This document shows positions 36,458 through 45,257 of a stretch of DNA of 64,000 bases, piece after piece. Below the pieces are notes generated by a model. It saw nothing but the letters and a program-made list of their open reading frames with translations. It was not told the origin of the DNA and searched no databases. Origin of the DNA: CAYWWM01 sp965198025 (GTDB lineage: Bacteria > Acidobacteriota > Terriglobia > 2-12-FULL-54-10). The stretch spans positions 3,658,001-3,722,000 of the forward strand of contig OZ240237.1 in NCBI GenBank assembly GCA_965198025.1, given 5' to 3'. Within the stretch, counting starts at the first letter, position 1, and each line of letters begins with the position of its first letter. The position numbers and the translations under genes were made by a program.

Positions 36458-36924
36458 TCAGAAAGGGGCTGGCCTTGGCGTACAGGCAGGTATTACTCCC
36501 ATAGGTAAATCGGGCTCGGGAATGGAATAGCCATGGGTACCCGCCTTGAATTCGACCAGGCGGACCTTGGGTGGAGGGTCCATGGCTGCATACAACGGCA
36601 AAGTCACCGCCTTATATCTTTCGGGGGTGTGGTCCCCGCTGGTCAGCGCAATGCCGAAATGACCGGTGGAACCGGTTTCACGCCGTCACCCCAGAGTTCT
36701 CGGGAATAATAAACGTATTGATCGATCAGCTTCCAAGTTTCCTCGGCATCGAGCTTTAGCCGCTTGGCCGCAGCCCGCGCGGCCTGAACCAACTGATGCG
36801 TGCTGCCAAAGTGGACAGGCGTTTGGGCCTTGATGCTCGGAGAGGGTTGCCCATCTTCAAAGCTGTCCAGAATGTTTTCCATCAGTACCGCCCGAGCATA
36901 ACCGTCCCTCTTGAAGTAACCCAT
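36458..36924 (-). pseudogene. decayed gene of unknown family, frameshifted
   Basis: One frame (36643-36924) gives MENILDSFEDGQPSPSIKAQ and AAAKRLKLDAEETWKLIDQY; a second (stop at 36458) gives STGHFGIALTSGDHTPERYK and PPKVRLVEFKAGTHGYSIPE. Both read like conserved protein rather than noise, and they abut near 36640-36680 in different frames. I infer one broken gene whose beginning is also missing. The family is not recognised. The neighbouring stretches 36303-36457 and 36925-37049 hold no gene. Confidence 0.4.
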
Positions 36925-37049
36925 AACTCTTGGGAACCCTCGGAGAACTCTCTACCTTTTCCTCCTTTCAGATTCTTTGTCTCACGGCATATCATCTATA
37001 ATCTTGGAGGAATCCCAAGCCACCGGTTCTTCGATTGGAGGTATGACTC

Positions 37050-38297
37050 ATGAGAGAGATTTTCGGCTACAGGAAACCCTGGCAGCTTCTGATCATCTTG
37101 GCGGGCCTGGTCCTGTTGGTGGCTCAGGCAACTCTGATTGATCGGGGACTGGTTTCAGAGATTGTCTACGCTGCCCAGGCCGCAGCCGAGCCCCAGGAGG
37201 GTCGAACCCCGATCGTGATCGAACGGGCGCCGCTGCGCTTCATCCGGGATCCGAATCCCGCCTTTGCCGCCGTGGCCGTCAACTCGGAGAACAACATGCT
37301 GGTGGTGGCGGACGAGAACCTCTTTCAGATCCTGGAGTACGACCACCAGGAGAACACGCCGCCCCAGGCTCGTTTCAGCGAACCGCGCCGCGTTATCTCA
37401 GGAACCGAAACCCGGGCGGAGATGATGTGCGGAGTGTATATCGACCCCCAGACACTCGAGATCTACGCGCTCAACAATGACACGCAGGGCTGGATACCCG
37501 TTTTTGCCCCCGACGCGCGGGGCAACGTCGCGCCAGTGCGGTACATTTCGGGGATTCGGGGCTTCTCGATCACGGCGCACGAGGAACGAAATGAATTGTT
37601 CGTCGTCAACCAGGAGGGCGGGCGGCACGGCAACGCCGACGGCCAGGGGGGCGCGGTCTATGTCTACCGCAAACAAGCCGAGGGCGAGGAGCGGCCGCTG
37701 CGCACTCTGGAGGGATACGACACGCAGCTGGAAGACCCGCACGGGATTGCTCTGGACATCGAGAACAATCTCATGTTCGTGAGCAACTTCGGCAACGTTC
37801 ACCGGCAGGATTCGGCAACCGGTCAAGTCTATGGCGACTTCGAGCAGCCGTCGATCACGGTCTATCCGCTCGACGCATCCGGCAATGTGGAGCCGCTGCG
37901 CATCATCGAAGGTCCCAACACCCAGCTGAACTGGCCGTCTCACCTGGCCTACCATCACGAACGGCAGGAGCTGTTCGTAGCCAACGACGGCGACAGTTCC
38001 GTCCTGATCTTTGATGCGTCCGTCGAGGGCAATGTAGCGCCGATCCGCATGCTCAAGGGTCCGCGAACCGGGATCATTCATCCGCCCGGCATTGCCCTGG
38101 ACGAACGGCTCGACGAGCTCTATGTGGCCAACATGGGAACGCCGAAGGTGACGGTTTTTCCGGTGACGGCCTCAGGCGACGTCGCGCCGGTCCGCACGGT
38201 CCGGGGCGCGCCGGAGGGTAGCCAGAGCCTCATGATCGGCAATCCCGGAGCCGTGGGCTACGACACCCGCCGGGGAGAGATCCTCGTCCCCAATTGA
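37050..38297 (+). CDS. exported beta-propeller protein, part before the in-frame TGA
   Basis: A 415-residue frame with a signal/anchor segment (WQLLIILAGLVLLVAQATLI) followed by repeated propeller blades. The recurrent core is 'G-NV-P-R-I-GPNTQL-P-GIALD--N--LFV-N' (VEPLRIIEGPNTQLNWPSHL, VAPIRMLKGPRTGIIHPPGI). The frame ends at TGA 38295-38297 in the middle of a blade (EILVPN, then stop), and the same blade continues in frame immediately afterwards. It is either truncated by a nonsense mutation or read through. NHL/YVTN-like propellers bind ligands or partners outside the cytoplasm. Confidence 0.75.
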   Translation: MREIFGYRKPWQLLIILAGLVLLVAQATLIDRGLVSEIVYAAQAAAEPQEGRTPIVIERAPLRFIRDPNPAFAAVAVNSENNMLVVADENLFQILEYDHQENTPPQARFSEPRRVISGTETRAEMMCGVYIDPQTLEIYALNNDTQGWIPVFAPDARGNVAPVRYISGIRGFSITAHEERNELFVVNQEGGRHGNADGQGGAVYVYRKQAEGEERPLRTLEGYDTQLEDPHGIALDIENNLMFVSNFGNVHRQDSATGQVYGDFEQPSITVYPLDASGNVEPLRIIEGPNTQLNWPSHLAYHHERQELFVANDGDSSVLIFDASVEGNVAPIRMLKGPRTGIIHPPGIALDERLDELYVANMGTPKVTVFPVTASGDVAPVRTVRGAPEGSQSLMIGNPGAVGYDTRRGEILVPN

Positions 38298-38340
38298 GTG
38301 GCTCATCCGCAGATTTCGACGTTCGCCAGGTTGGCGGACG
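38295..38340 (+). promoter_or_regulatory. in-frame TGA with a bSECIS-like hairpin
   Basis: TGA (38295-38297) is followed by a 9-bp stem, 38320-38328 with 38332-38340 (one G-U pair), closed by a GGT loop at 38329-38331. The loop G lies 31 bases after the TGA. This matches the general description of bacterial SECIS elements (short stem, G in the first loop positions, loop 16-37 bases from UGA). It could equally be chance in GC-rich DNA. No selA, selB, selC or selD is in the window. Confidence 0.3.
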
Positions 38341-39152
38341 GAAACACACCACCAGCCCGAGCGCTCTATGGGCAAGCGAGCAGGCTCTCCCGCACGATGC
38401 ACGATATCCGCTACGACGAGGTCAACGACGAAATCGTGGTTCCCGTGCCGTATTCGGAGGCGATCCTGACCTTCCGGGGAGAGGCCGACGGCCAGGAGTC
38501 CCCGATTCGAGTCATCCAGGGTCCCCGGACCGGCACCGTGGGCAGCCGGGTGGACGTGGATCCGATTCATGACGAACTCTTCACCTACAACGCCGAATCA
38601 GACACGATCAAGGTCTTCCCGCGCGAAGTCGACGGAGACGTGGCCCCCATCCGCACGATCGCGGGGCCGAACACGCAGCTCAAATCGGCCTACGGTATCG
38701 CCGTCGATCCCGTCAACGATATCCTCGTCGTGGGGTTGAACAGCGGCTTCGGAACCGAGAGAGCGGCCCTGGTCAGGGACGGCGCCGAACCGGGCGCGAT
38801 CCTGATATTCAACCGGACCGACAGCGGAAACGTGGCACCGCGGGCCGTCATCCGTGGTCCCAGCACGGACATCATCCGGATCAATCAGATCGACCTCAAT
38901 CCGGAGCGACGGCTGATTGTGGTGGCGATGCCCGGGATTCGGGACCAGATGGAACCGGAAGGCGCATTTGTCGGGGTCTGGAGTTACGACGACAACGGCG
39001 ACGTGCCCCCGATGTGGAAGATTCCGATCGGCGAGGTGACCCGGATGAAAAAGCCGTTCGGGGTCGTCCTGAACCCGATCGAGCAGGAGGTGATCGTCTC
39101 CGACATGCGCAATCAGGGGATTCTGGTCTTCTCGGTACCGGAAATCTTCTGA
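38298..39152 (+). CDS. exported beta-propeller protein, continuation after the in-frame TGA
   Basis: The same frame continues without a gap for 284 codons (VAHPQISTFARLADGNTPPA, then more blades such as VAPIRTIAGPNTQLKSAYGI and RMKKPFGVVLNPIEQEVIVS). Blade spacing and codon use are unchanged across the TGA, so this was made as one protein of about 700 residues with the upstream part. A GTG directly follows the TGA, so restart is also possible. Without its own signal peptide a separate product would stay cytoplasmic, which argues against independent function. Confidence 0.7.
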   Translation: MAHPQISTFARLADGNTPPARALYGQASRLSRTMHDIRYDEVNDEIVVPVPYSEAILTFRGEADGQESPIRVIQGPRTGTVGSRVDVDPIHDELFTYNAESDTIKVFPREVDGDVAPIRTIAGPNTQLKSAYGIAVDPVNDILVVGLNSGFGTERAALVRDGAEPGAILIFNRTDSGNVAPRAVIRGPSTDIIRINQIDLNPERRLIVVAMPGIRDQMEPEGAFVGVWSYDDNGDVPPMWKIPIGEVTRMKKPFGVVLNPIEQEVIVSDMRNQGILVFSVPEIF

Positions 39153-39366
39153 GACTTGGGATCTCGCGGGCGGCGGGCCGTGTGGGCACGGTTCCGCACC
39201 CGCAAAGTCTTCCAGACCTCTATCGGAGCCACACAAGAATGTACGGAACGGCAAGAACCGCTGGCGTGTTCTTTGGGATTGATTGATTGCAGTGTCAAGT
39301 CCAGTGTGTAATCCCCGCAGCTTTCCTGTTGACTGGAGTGAGAGGGGAAGAAGCGAGAATATCAAC

Positions 39367-39462
39367 ATGCGTGGGAAATCCCATCTTTACCGGATGATGT
39401 GTTGTTGCTGCCGTTGCTGTTGTTGCGCGCCGATCCGGCGGATGGGGAAGGCTGGTCCTTAA
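39367..39462 (+). CDS. cysteine-rich attenuation leader peptide of the sulfate assimilation operon
   Basis: A 31-residue frame with a purine-rich ribosome-binding region (GAGAGGGGAAGAAG) upstream and the sequence MRGKSHLYRMMCCCCRCCCC followed by APIRRMGKAGP. Eight of nine consecutive codons are Cys. It is followed by a rho-independent terminator and then by tauE-cysH-cysD-cysN. This is the layout of ribosome-mediated attenuation: with enough Cys-tRNA the ribosome clears the run and the terminator forms; with too little it stalls and the operon is read. Mycobacterial poly-cysteine leaders are a known parallel. A homologous run precedes sulfite reductase at 22872-22971. Confidence 0.8.
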   Translation: MRGKSHLYRMMCCCCRCCCCAPIRRMGKAGP

Positions 39463-39494
39463 GAAGATAATTCAGCAATAATCTTTAGGAGACA

Positions 39495-39537
39495 AACCCA
39501 CCACGGATACGCAATCTGTGGTGGGTTTTTTGTTTTT
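39495..39537 (+). terminator. rho-independent terminator/attenuator before the cys operon
   Basis: AACCCACCAC (39495-39504) pairs with GTGGTGGGTT (39518-39527) around a 13-base loop, followed by TTTTTTGTTTTT. The stem core is the same ACCCACC/GGTGGGT as in the terminator before sulfite reductase. The leader's GGATGGGG can partly pair with the CCCA arm as an antiterminator. Confidence 0.85.
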
Positions 39538-39571
39538 CCGCCCGAAAGGGCGTGCGAGAAGGTAGAAGTCG

Positions 39572-39718
39572 ATGAACGAACAATCCGTAGCGGTACCCGC
39601 AGAGCAAGAGGATCGATGGCAGCATCTGCCGCCGGCGGTCCGGGAAGAAATCGACATCTGTGAAACCGAGCTCCGCCGGGTGCAGCAAGGGCAAATGCCG
39701 GTTAAAGATATTGATTAA
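39572..39718 (+). pseudogene. 48-residue stub of sulfite reductase N-terminus
   Basis: An open frame with GAGAAGGT upstream: MNEQSVAVPAEQEDRWQHLP, then PPAVREEIDICETELRRVQQ and GQMPVKDID before TAA. It matches the start of the sulfite reductase at 22576 (PPEIREEIDIFETELRRMQA, GQAPEK) and then stops, with tauE directly after. I read it as the remains of a reductase gene that once headed this operon; the small product may still be translated and couple ribosomes to tauE. Confidence 0.6.
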
Positions 39719-39725
39719 ACATTAG

Positions 39726-40555
39726 ATGTTTGACTCGTCCCGAGCTTTCCAGCTCCTTGAGGATCAAGAGAAAAGGAATTCACTCTTGGAATTGAGCATT
39801 CTACTGCCGCTCGCCGGATTTGTGGTGGGCCTTGTCGTCGGGATGACCGGAGTCGGCGGCGGCTCGCTGATGACGCCCGCCTTGATTTTCGGCCTGGGCG
39901 TGCCTCCGGCGGTGGCGGTGGGCACGGACCTCGTCTTTGCGGGGCTGACCAAGTCCATCGGGGTGTGGGCCCACAGCCTGGAAAAAACATCGACTGGGCG
40001 ACGATGCGCCTGCTGGCGCTCGGGAGTCTGTCGGCCACCCTGCTCCTGATCAGAATTCTCGACCGGTCGCCGTCCAGAGAACGGCTGGACGCGACCGTCC
40101 TTCCGATCCTCGGCGCTGCGCTGCTACTGACGGCCGTGGTTGTGGCGCTGCGGAGTCGCGTCGGCGCGCTTGCGGAGCGGCTCTCTGAAAGGCGTGGACC
40201 CATCGGAGGCGGGTGGATTGTGCTGGCGGGTACGGTTCTCGGAGGTCTGGTGACATTGTCGTCGGTGGGCGCCGGGGCACTGGGCGTGGCCGTGCTCATG
40301 ATCTGCCGCCCGCAGATGCGGCCGCGCCATATCGTCGGGACCGACCTGGCCCATGCGCTGCCGCTGGCTCTGGTCGCGGGCCTCGGTCACTGGACTCTGG
40401 GGACCGTGGATTTCGGATTGCTGGCGGCGCTGCTGCTGGGATCGATTCCGGGCATCTACCTGGGAAGCTCCCTGACCGGCCGGGTCCCCGAACCGGTGTT
40501 GCGCTCGGTGCTGACAGTGGGTCTGGTGGCCGCCGGTTTGATGTGCATCTTCTGA
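39726..40555 (+). pseudogene. sulfite exporter TauE/SafE family protein, single-base frameshift
   Basis: The first frame gives the family's N-terminus (FVVGLVVGMTGVGGGSLMTP, GTDLVFAGLTKSIGVWAH). It loses register at a run of six A (39982-39987). The next frame continues NIDWATMRLLALGSLSATLL to the stop at 40555, with the second GVGAGALGVAV-type repeat (LGGLVTLSSVGAGALGVAVL) and VGTDLAHALPLALVAGLGHW. Restoring one A gives an intact protein of about 276 residues with seven to eight helices. It would move sulfite or a related anion. The downstream cysH start is four bases after its stop. Confidence 0.8.
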
Positions 40556-40559
40556 GGCG

Positions 40560-41267
40560 ATGAAAGACCCCGGCATATCTCGAGATGTGATGGCGCGGAG
40601 GGCGGAGGAAGCCGCAGCGCTGCTCGCTGACATTGCGGCTAACCATTCACCGGCCGTCCTCGCCTCGAGCTTCGGAGCAGAGGACATGGTTCTGCTCGAC
40701 CTGATTGCCGCCCACGCGCGCGCGATCGAGGTCTTCACCCTCGACGCTGGCCGCCTTCCCGAAGAGACCCATCGTCTGATGTCGGAAGTGCGACAGCGGT
40801 ACCCCGTCGCCGTGCGCGTCTATTGTCCCGATACGGCGGCGCTGGAAGTCTACATCGAGCGTAACGGCCCCGACGCTTTCTATCAGAGCGTGGCGCAGAG
40901 GAAGGAGTGCTGCCGTATTCGCAAGGTGGAGCGGCTCGGCCGGGCGCTGGAAGGGAAAAAAGCGTGGGTCACGGGTCTCCGGCGCGAGCAGTCGCCGACC
41001 CGGGAGGGACTCGAGATCCGCAGTTGGGACGCGGCGAACGGCCTGGAAAAGTTCAATCCGCTGCTGGACTGGAGCGAAGACGAGGTCTGGATCTACATCC
41101 GTCGAAACGATGTGCCCTACAACAAGCTGCACGATTCGGGATATCCCAGCATCGGCTGCGCCCCGTGCACGCGAGCCGTCGAGCCGGGGGCCGATATACG
41201 CTCGGGACGCTGGTGGTGGGAGACCGCCGACTCCAAGGAATGTGGGCTGCACCCGGTCAAGTTGTGA
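40560..41267 (+). CDS. cysH: assimilatory adenylyl-sulfate (APS) reductase
   Basis: A 235-residue protein of the CysH family. It has the PP-loop-like SSFGAEDMVLLDLI, the [4Fe-4S] cysteines Cys117-Cys118 (RKECCRIRK) and Cys200/Cys203 (GCAPCTR), and the C-terminal catalytic ECGLH. The four extra cysteines mark the iron-sulfur APS-reducing type rather than the PAPS type. It reduces APS to sulfite and AMP with thioredoxin. No cysC/APS kinase is present, which fits direct APS reduction. Confidence 0.95.
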   Translation: MKDPGISRDVMARRAEEAAALLADIAANHSPAVLASSFGAEDMVLLDLIAAHARAIEVFTLDAGRLPEETHRLMSEVRQRYPVAVRVYCPDTAALEVYIERNGPDAFYQSVAQRKECCRIRKVERLGRALEGKKAWVTGLRREQSPTREGLEIRSWDAANGLEKFNPLLDWSEDEVWIYIRRNDVPYNKLHDSGYPSIGCAPCTRAVEPGADIRSGRWWWETADSKECGLHPVKL

Positions 41268-41294
41268 TCGCGCAATAAGGAGTCCGTTGAAGCC

Positions 41295-42173
41295 ATGCTT
41301 GTGAAGACACGCGGCAGTCACCTCGACGCCCTCGAAGACGAATCGATTTTCATCCTGCGGGAGGTGGCCGCTGAGTTTCGAAATCCGGTTATTCTGTACT
41401 CGATCGGCAAGGACTCGAGCGTTCTGGTGCGTCTGGCGCGCAAGGCCTTCCACCCTGCGGTGATACCGTTTCCGCTGCTGCACATCGACACTGGTTACAA
41501 GTTCAAAGAGATGCTCGAGTTCCGCGATCGCTTCGCGGCTTCGATCGGGGCGCGTCTGATCGTGCACCGCAACGAAGAGGCGATCGCCGTCGGGGCCCAC
41601 CCCTTGAAACTCGGCGTGGCGCACTGCTGTGGCCAGCTGAAGACCGAGGCGCTCCTCCAGTCGCTGGAGAAGTACGGATTCGATGCCGCGATCGGCGGCG
41701 CCCGCCGTGACGAGGAACGCTCCCGGGCGAAGGAGCGCATCTTCTCGTTCCGCGATGCGTTCGGGCAGTGGGATCCGAAGAACCAGCGACCGGAGCTGTG
41801 GCATGTCTTCAACACGCGCATCTTCGAAGGCGAAAGCATGCGGGTGTTCCCGTTGTCCAACTGGGCCGAGACCGATGTCTGGCAATACATCCAGAGAGAA
41901 GAGATTCCCATCGTGCCCCTCTATTACGCGAAGGAACGGCTCGTCGTGCGGCGCGGAAACAACCTGATTCCGGCCGACGAAGTTGCCAACCTCAAGGAAG
42001 GCGAGGAGCCGGTCTCGATGTGCGTCCGTTTCCGCACGCTGGGTTGCTCCCCATGCACCGCGGCCGTCGCTTCCGAGGCCACGACCGTGGAGGCGATCGC
42101 CGCCGAGGCGGCCGCGGCCGTCCGAAGCGAGCGGGAGACCCGTGTGATCGATCACGGCTCGAACACGATGTAG
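41295..42173 (+). CDS. cysD: sulfate adenylyltransferase subunit 2
   Basis: A 292-residue PP-loop ATPase: AEFRNPVILYSIGKDSSVLV (SxGKDS), LLHIDTGYKFKEMLEFRD, GGARRDEERSRAKERIFSFR and the C-terminal RFRTLGCSPCTAAV. It is the catalytic half of ATP sulfurylase, forming APS from sulfate and ATP with CysN driving the reaction by GTP hydrolysis. It follows cysH by 27 bases and precedes cysN by 23. Confidence 0.96.
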   Translation: MLVKTRGSHLDALEDESIFILREVAAEFRNPVILYSIGKDSSVLVRLARKAFHPAVIPFPLLHIDTGYKFKEMLEFRDRFAASIGARLIVHRNEEAIAVGAHPLKLGVAHCCGQLKTEALLQSLEKYGFDAAIGGARRDEERSRAKERIFSFRDAFGQWDPKNQRPELWHVFNTRIFEGESMRVFPLSNWAETDVWQYIQREEIPIVPLYYAKERLVVRRGNNLIPADEVANLKEGEEPVSMCVRFRTLGCSPCTAAVASEATTVEAIAAEAAAAVRSERETRVIDHGSNTM

Positions 42174-42196
42174 GACAAGAAGAAGGAAGGCTACTT

Positions 42197-43522
42197 TTGA
42201 AAGTGACAATAGCACCCAGGGTAGCAACGGATCAGATCAAGCTACTGCGCCTCACGACGGCCGGCAGCGTGGATGACGGCAAATCTACGCTGATCGGCCG
42301 GCTTCTGGTGGACACGAAAGGCGCGTTTGAGGACCAGATCGCGATGGCCCGCGATTACAACGGACAGAGGGGTGGCCGGGGCATCGACCTGGCGCTGCTG
42401 ACCGATGGACTGCGCGCGGAGAGGGAACAGGGCATCACGATCGACGTGGCCTACCGCTATTTCGCGGTTCAGAGGCGGCGTTTCATCATCGCCGACACTC
42501 CTGGCCACGAACAGTACACAAGGAACATGGTCACCGGCGCAAGCACAGCCGAGCTGGCCCTGATCCTTGTCGACGCCAGGAACGGCATGATGACGCAGTC
42601 CCGACGGCACATCTGTATCGCTCACCTGCTCGGCATCACGGATTTCGTGATCGCCATCAACAAGATGGACCTCGTGGACTACTCCGAGGCGGTGTATTCG
42701 GAGATCCGGGAACAGTTCGCGGACTTTTTCGACCGGCTGGGCATGCGGTACGCGCGGGCTCGCAACGCCTGGTACGTCCCGATGTCAGCGTTGCGGGGTG
42801 ACATGGTCGTCGAACGCGGCGAGCAAATGCCCTGGTATTCCGGGGAGACGCTGCTCGAGCTGCTGGAAACGGTGAAACCGGTGACGGATTCCTCGGCCAC
42901 CGGACTGCGGTTTCCCGTTCAGATGGTATCCCGCCCTCAGACGCCGGACCAGCCGGACTTCCGGGGCTATATGGGACGGATCGCCTCCGGGACGGTATCG
43001 GTGGGACAGAAGGTGCGTGTGCTGCCCTCGGGTCTGGCGAGCACGGTCGAGCGGATCGTGACGTTCGACGGCCAACTGGAGAGCGCGTCGGCGCCCCAGT
43101 CGGTGACCGTAACGCTCGAGGATGACGTCGACATCTCGCGCGGCGACATGATCGTCAGCGCCGATGACGATCCGCTGGTGACCACCGAGTTCGGGGCCAC
43201 GCTGTGCTGGATGTCGGATCGGCCCCTCGCCACGGGACAGAAGTATCTGATCAAGCAGGCCTGCCGTACGTCGAGGGCCGTGATCCGGAAAATCGATCAC
43301 CTGATCGACGTCAACACGCTCAAGACTCAACCGCTGGAGGGATTTTTCGCCCGGAACGACATCGGCTGCGTCCAGGTCGAGACGCTCCAGCCCCTGGTGT
43401 GTGACGCTTATCGTCTGAACCGCGAGACCGGAGCGTTCATTCTGATCGATCCCCTTACGCACGAGACGCTGGCCTGCGGCATGATCGACCAGCCTCGCGA
43501 TGATTTCGCCCCCCACATCTGA
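42197..43522 (+). CDS. cysN: sulfate adenylyltransferase subunit 1 (GTPase)
   Basis: A 441-residue elongation-factor-like GTPase. The start is TTG at 42197 with AAGGAAGG six to seven bases upstream; the frame is open further 5' but overlaps cysD. G motifs are GSVDDGKST (residues 23-31), the switch II DTPGHEQYTRNM and NKMDLVDYSE. The ACP-like beta-barrel domains end with GMIDQPRDDFAPHI. No APS kinase (CysC) is fused at the C-terminus. It is the last gene of the operon; the 277-base gap after it (43523-43799) has no gene or terminator I can see. Confidence 0.94.
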   Translation: MKVTIAPRVATDQIKLLRLTTAGSVDDGKSTLIGRLLVDTKGAFEDQIAMARDYNGQRGGRGIDLALLTDGLRAEREQGITIDVAYRYFAVQRRRFIIADTPGHEQYTRNMVTGASTAELALILVDARNGMMTQSRRHICIAHLLGITDFVIAINKMDLVDYSEAVYSEIREQFADFFDRLGMRYARARNAWYVPMSALRGDMVVERGEQMPWYSGETLLELLETVKPVTDSSATGLRFPVQMVSRPQTPDQPDFRGYMGRIASGTVSVGQKVRVLPSGLASTVERIVTFDGQLESASAPQSVTVTLEDDVDISRGDMIVSADDDPLVTTEFGATLCWMSDRPLATGQKYLIKQACRTSRAVIRKIDHLIDVNTLKTQPLEGFFARNDIGCVQVETLQPLVCDAYRLNRETGAFILIDPLTHETLACGMIDQPRDDFAPHI

Positions 43523-43799
43523 GCCCTCCAATCGCCCTGACCTTGCCCCCTTCAGACGAGTCTAGTTTGCAAATGAGTATTTCCAGATTGTTGTTTCTCG
43601 CAAGTCAATCCGTTGGCGTCTTCTCGCTGGATGGGTTCGGACGCCGCGTTCCGTCGTGAAAAGCTCTTCTGTCAGAACGTTGCGGGATCCCACGCAGGGA
43701 TACGGCTGCAGGAGTGGGCCAGGAGCGCCTTCCGGGTCAAGGACTAATTTTCGGGACGCTTCAGGCGGCTCGCACGGGTGTATACTGCGTTTGTAGATC

Positions 43800-45092
43800 A
43801 TGTTCAGGCGTGGGACATATACGGCACTGGCGTCGGGGATCACATTGCTTGCCGGAAGCCTCGTGTACTCGCTTCCCCAGCAGTTTACAGCGTCCATCGA
43901 ACACCCGGCCATCGAGTACTCGACCCGTTCGGCCAACGACCCCGTGGACCGGCTGAACCGCCGGATCGAGGAAGGCCAGAGGCGACTGTCGTTCGGAGGG
44001 CCGAGCGGCTATCTGCAGTCGGTGCTGGAAGCGCTCGATATCTCCGTCTCGTCGCAGACGCTGGTCTTCTCCGAAACCAGTTTGCAGCGGGAGCATATCA
44101 CCCCGACGAATCCGCGGGCGTTGTACTTCAATGACAGCGTGACAGTGGGATGGGTTCCAGGAACCGATTCTCTCGAACTGGCAGCCCAGGACCCGGAGCA
44201 AGGGATTATCTTTTATCAGCTTCCTCAGACGCCGCAGGAGAAGCCGCAGTTCGTCCGGTCGAGGGAATGTCTGCAGTGCCACATCGGGGCCTTTACCGGA
44301 GGCGTGCCGGGATTGCTTACCATGAGCATGCTGCCGCTCTCGGACAACCCGAACGAATATGCGCAGGGCTGGGGCGTGGACCACAGGACGCCGATCGAAG
44401 ACCGCTGGGGCGGCTGGTACGTGACGGCGAAACAGCCGCCGGACCGGCACCTGGGAAACGTGCCGGTGCATCACGTGGAGCGCTCGTACGTACGTGCGGC
44501 CGTGACGCCGCAGCTCGAATCGGTGGCGGGTGAGTTTGACGCGTCCCGCTATCCCTCGGAGCATAGCGACGTGGTGTCGCACCTGGTCCTGAACCATCAG
44601 GTCGCGATGTCGGGCCTGCTGATCCGGCTGGGGTGGGAGGCGCGCATCGCAGCGCACGACGCGGCGCCGGGCCAGGCAGAGGAGTTGCCGGACCCGGTTC
44701 GGGCCGTGGCGCATGAACTGGTGGATTACCTGCTGTTTGTGGACGAGGCGCCGCTGCCACGGGAGGTCGAAGGGTCTGCGACGTTCAGCCGCGAGTTTTC
44801 CACAAAGGGAGTGCGGGACAGCCAGGGGCGGTCGTTGCGAGACCTGGACCTCGAACAACACCTGCTTCGCTATCCGTGCAGTTATATGATCTACACCGAG
44901 GCCTTTGGGGCGCTTCCCGGCCTGGCAAAAGCTGCGGTGTACGAGCGGATGTGGGAAATCCTATCCGGGCGGGAAACCCGGCAGGCCTACACCACACGCC
45001 TTTCCCTGGCCGACCGCAGGGCCGTGGTCGAGATTCTGCGCGAGACGATGCCGGACCTGCCCGACTATTTCCAGTCAGAAGAAGTTCAGTAG
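43800..45092 (+). CDS. exported cytochrome-like protein with a single CxxCH
   Basis: A 430-residue protein with an N-terminal signal segment (YTALASGITLLAGSLVYSLP) and one haem-binding motif, SRECLQCHIGAFTGGVPG, around residues 156-173. Many His residues follow (VHHVERSYVRA, HLVLNHQVAMSGLLIRLGW). I know this as an unnamed acidobacterial family, sometimes listed as 'cytochrome c domain protein'. It is probably a periplasmic redox protein. It stands alone downstream of the cys operon. Confidence 0.75.
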   Translation: MFRRGTYTALASGITLLAGSLVYSLPQQFTASIEHPAIEYSTRSANDPVDRLNRRIEEGQRRLSFGGPSGYLQSVLEALDISVSSQTLVFSETSLQREHITPTNPRALYFNDSVTVGWVPGTDSLELAAQDPEQGIIFYQLPQTPQEKPQFVRSRECLQCHIGAFTGGVPGLLTMSMLPLSDNPNEYAQGWGVDHRTPIEDRWGGWYVTAKQPPDRHLGNVPVHHVERSYVRAAVTPQLESVAGEFDASRYPSEHSDVVSHLVLNHQVAMSGLLIRLGWEARIAAHDAAPGQAEELPDPVRAVAHELVDYLLFVDEAPLPREVEGSATFSREFSTKGVRDSQGRSLRDLDLEQHLLRYPCSYMIYTEAFGALPGLAKAAVYERMWEILSGRETRQAYTTRLSLADRRAVVEILRETMPDLPDYFQSEEVQ

Positions 45093-45257
45093 TCTGCCCT
45101 GCGAATTACCGGTCGTCCAGATAGATGCCGCGGACCTGGTGGTCCGGAGAGGTCCGGAATGGACCGGGACGGGGAAGGGGATTGGGCGACGAGCAGCGGG
45201 CCGAAGCCAAAGACCGCTACGAATAGTTGAATGAGAGGATTCCGCATGTCAGAGTCA

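Noticed and set aside
39982..39987. Programmed -1 frameshift in tauE
   Set aside because: Codons at the A6 run (GAA AAA ACA) do not form a canonical X XXY YYZ slippery heptamer and no clear stimulatory structure follows.
40647..42227. 526-codon open frame antisense to cysH-cysD
   Set aside because: Spans two well-conserved genes on the other strand and has no recognisable motif.
43562..43936. 124-codon minus-strand frame after cysN
   Set aside because: Overlaps the start and signal sequence of the cytochrome-like gene and shows no conserved features.
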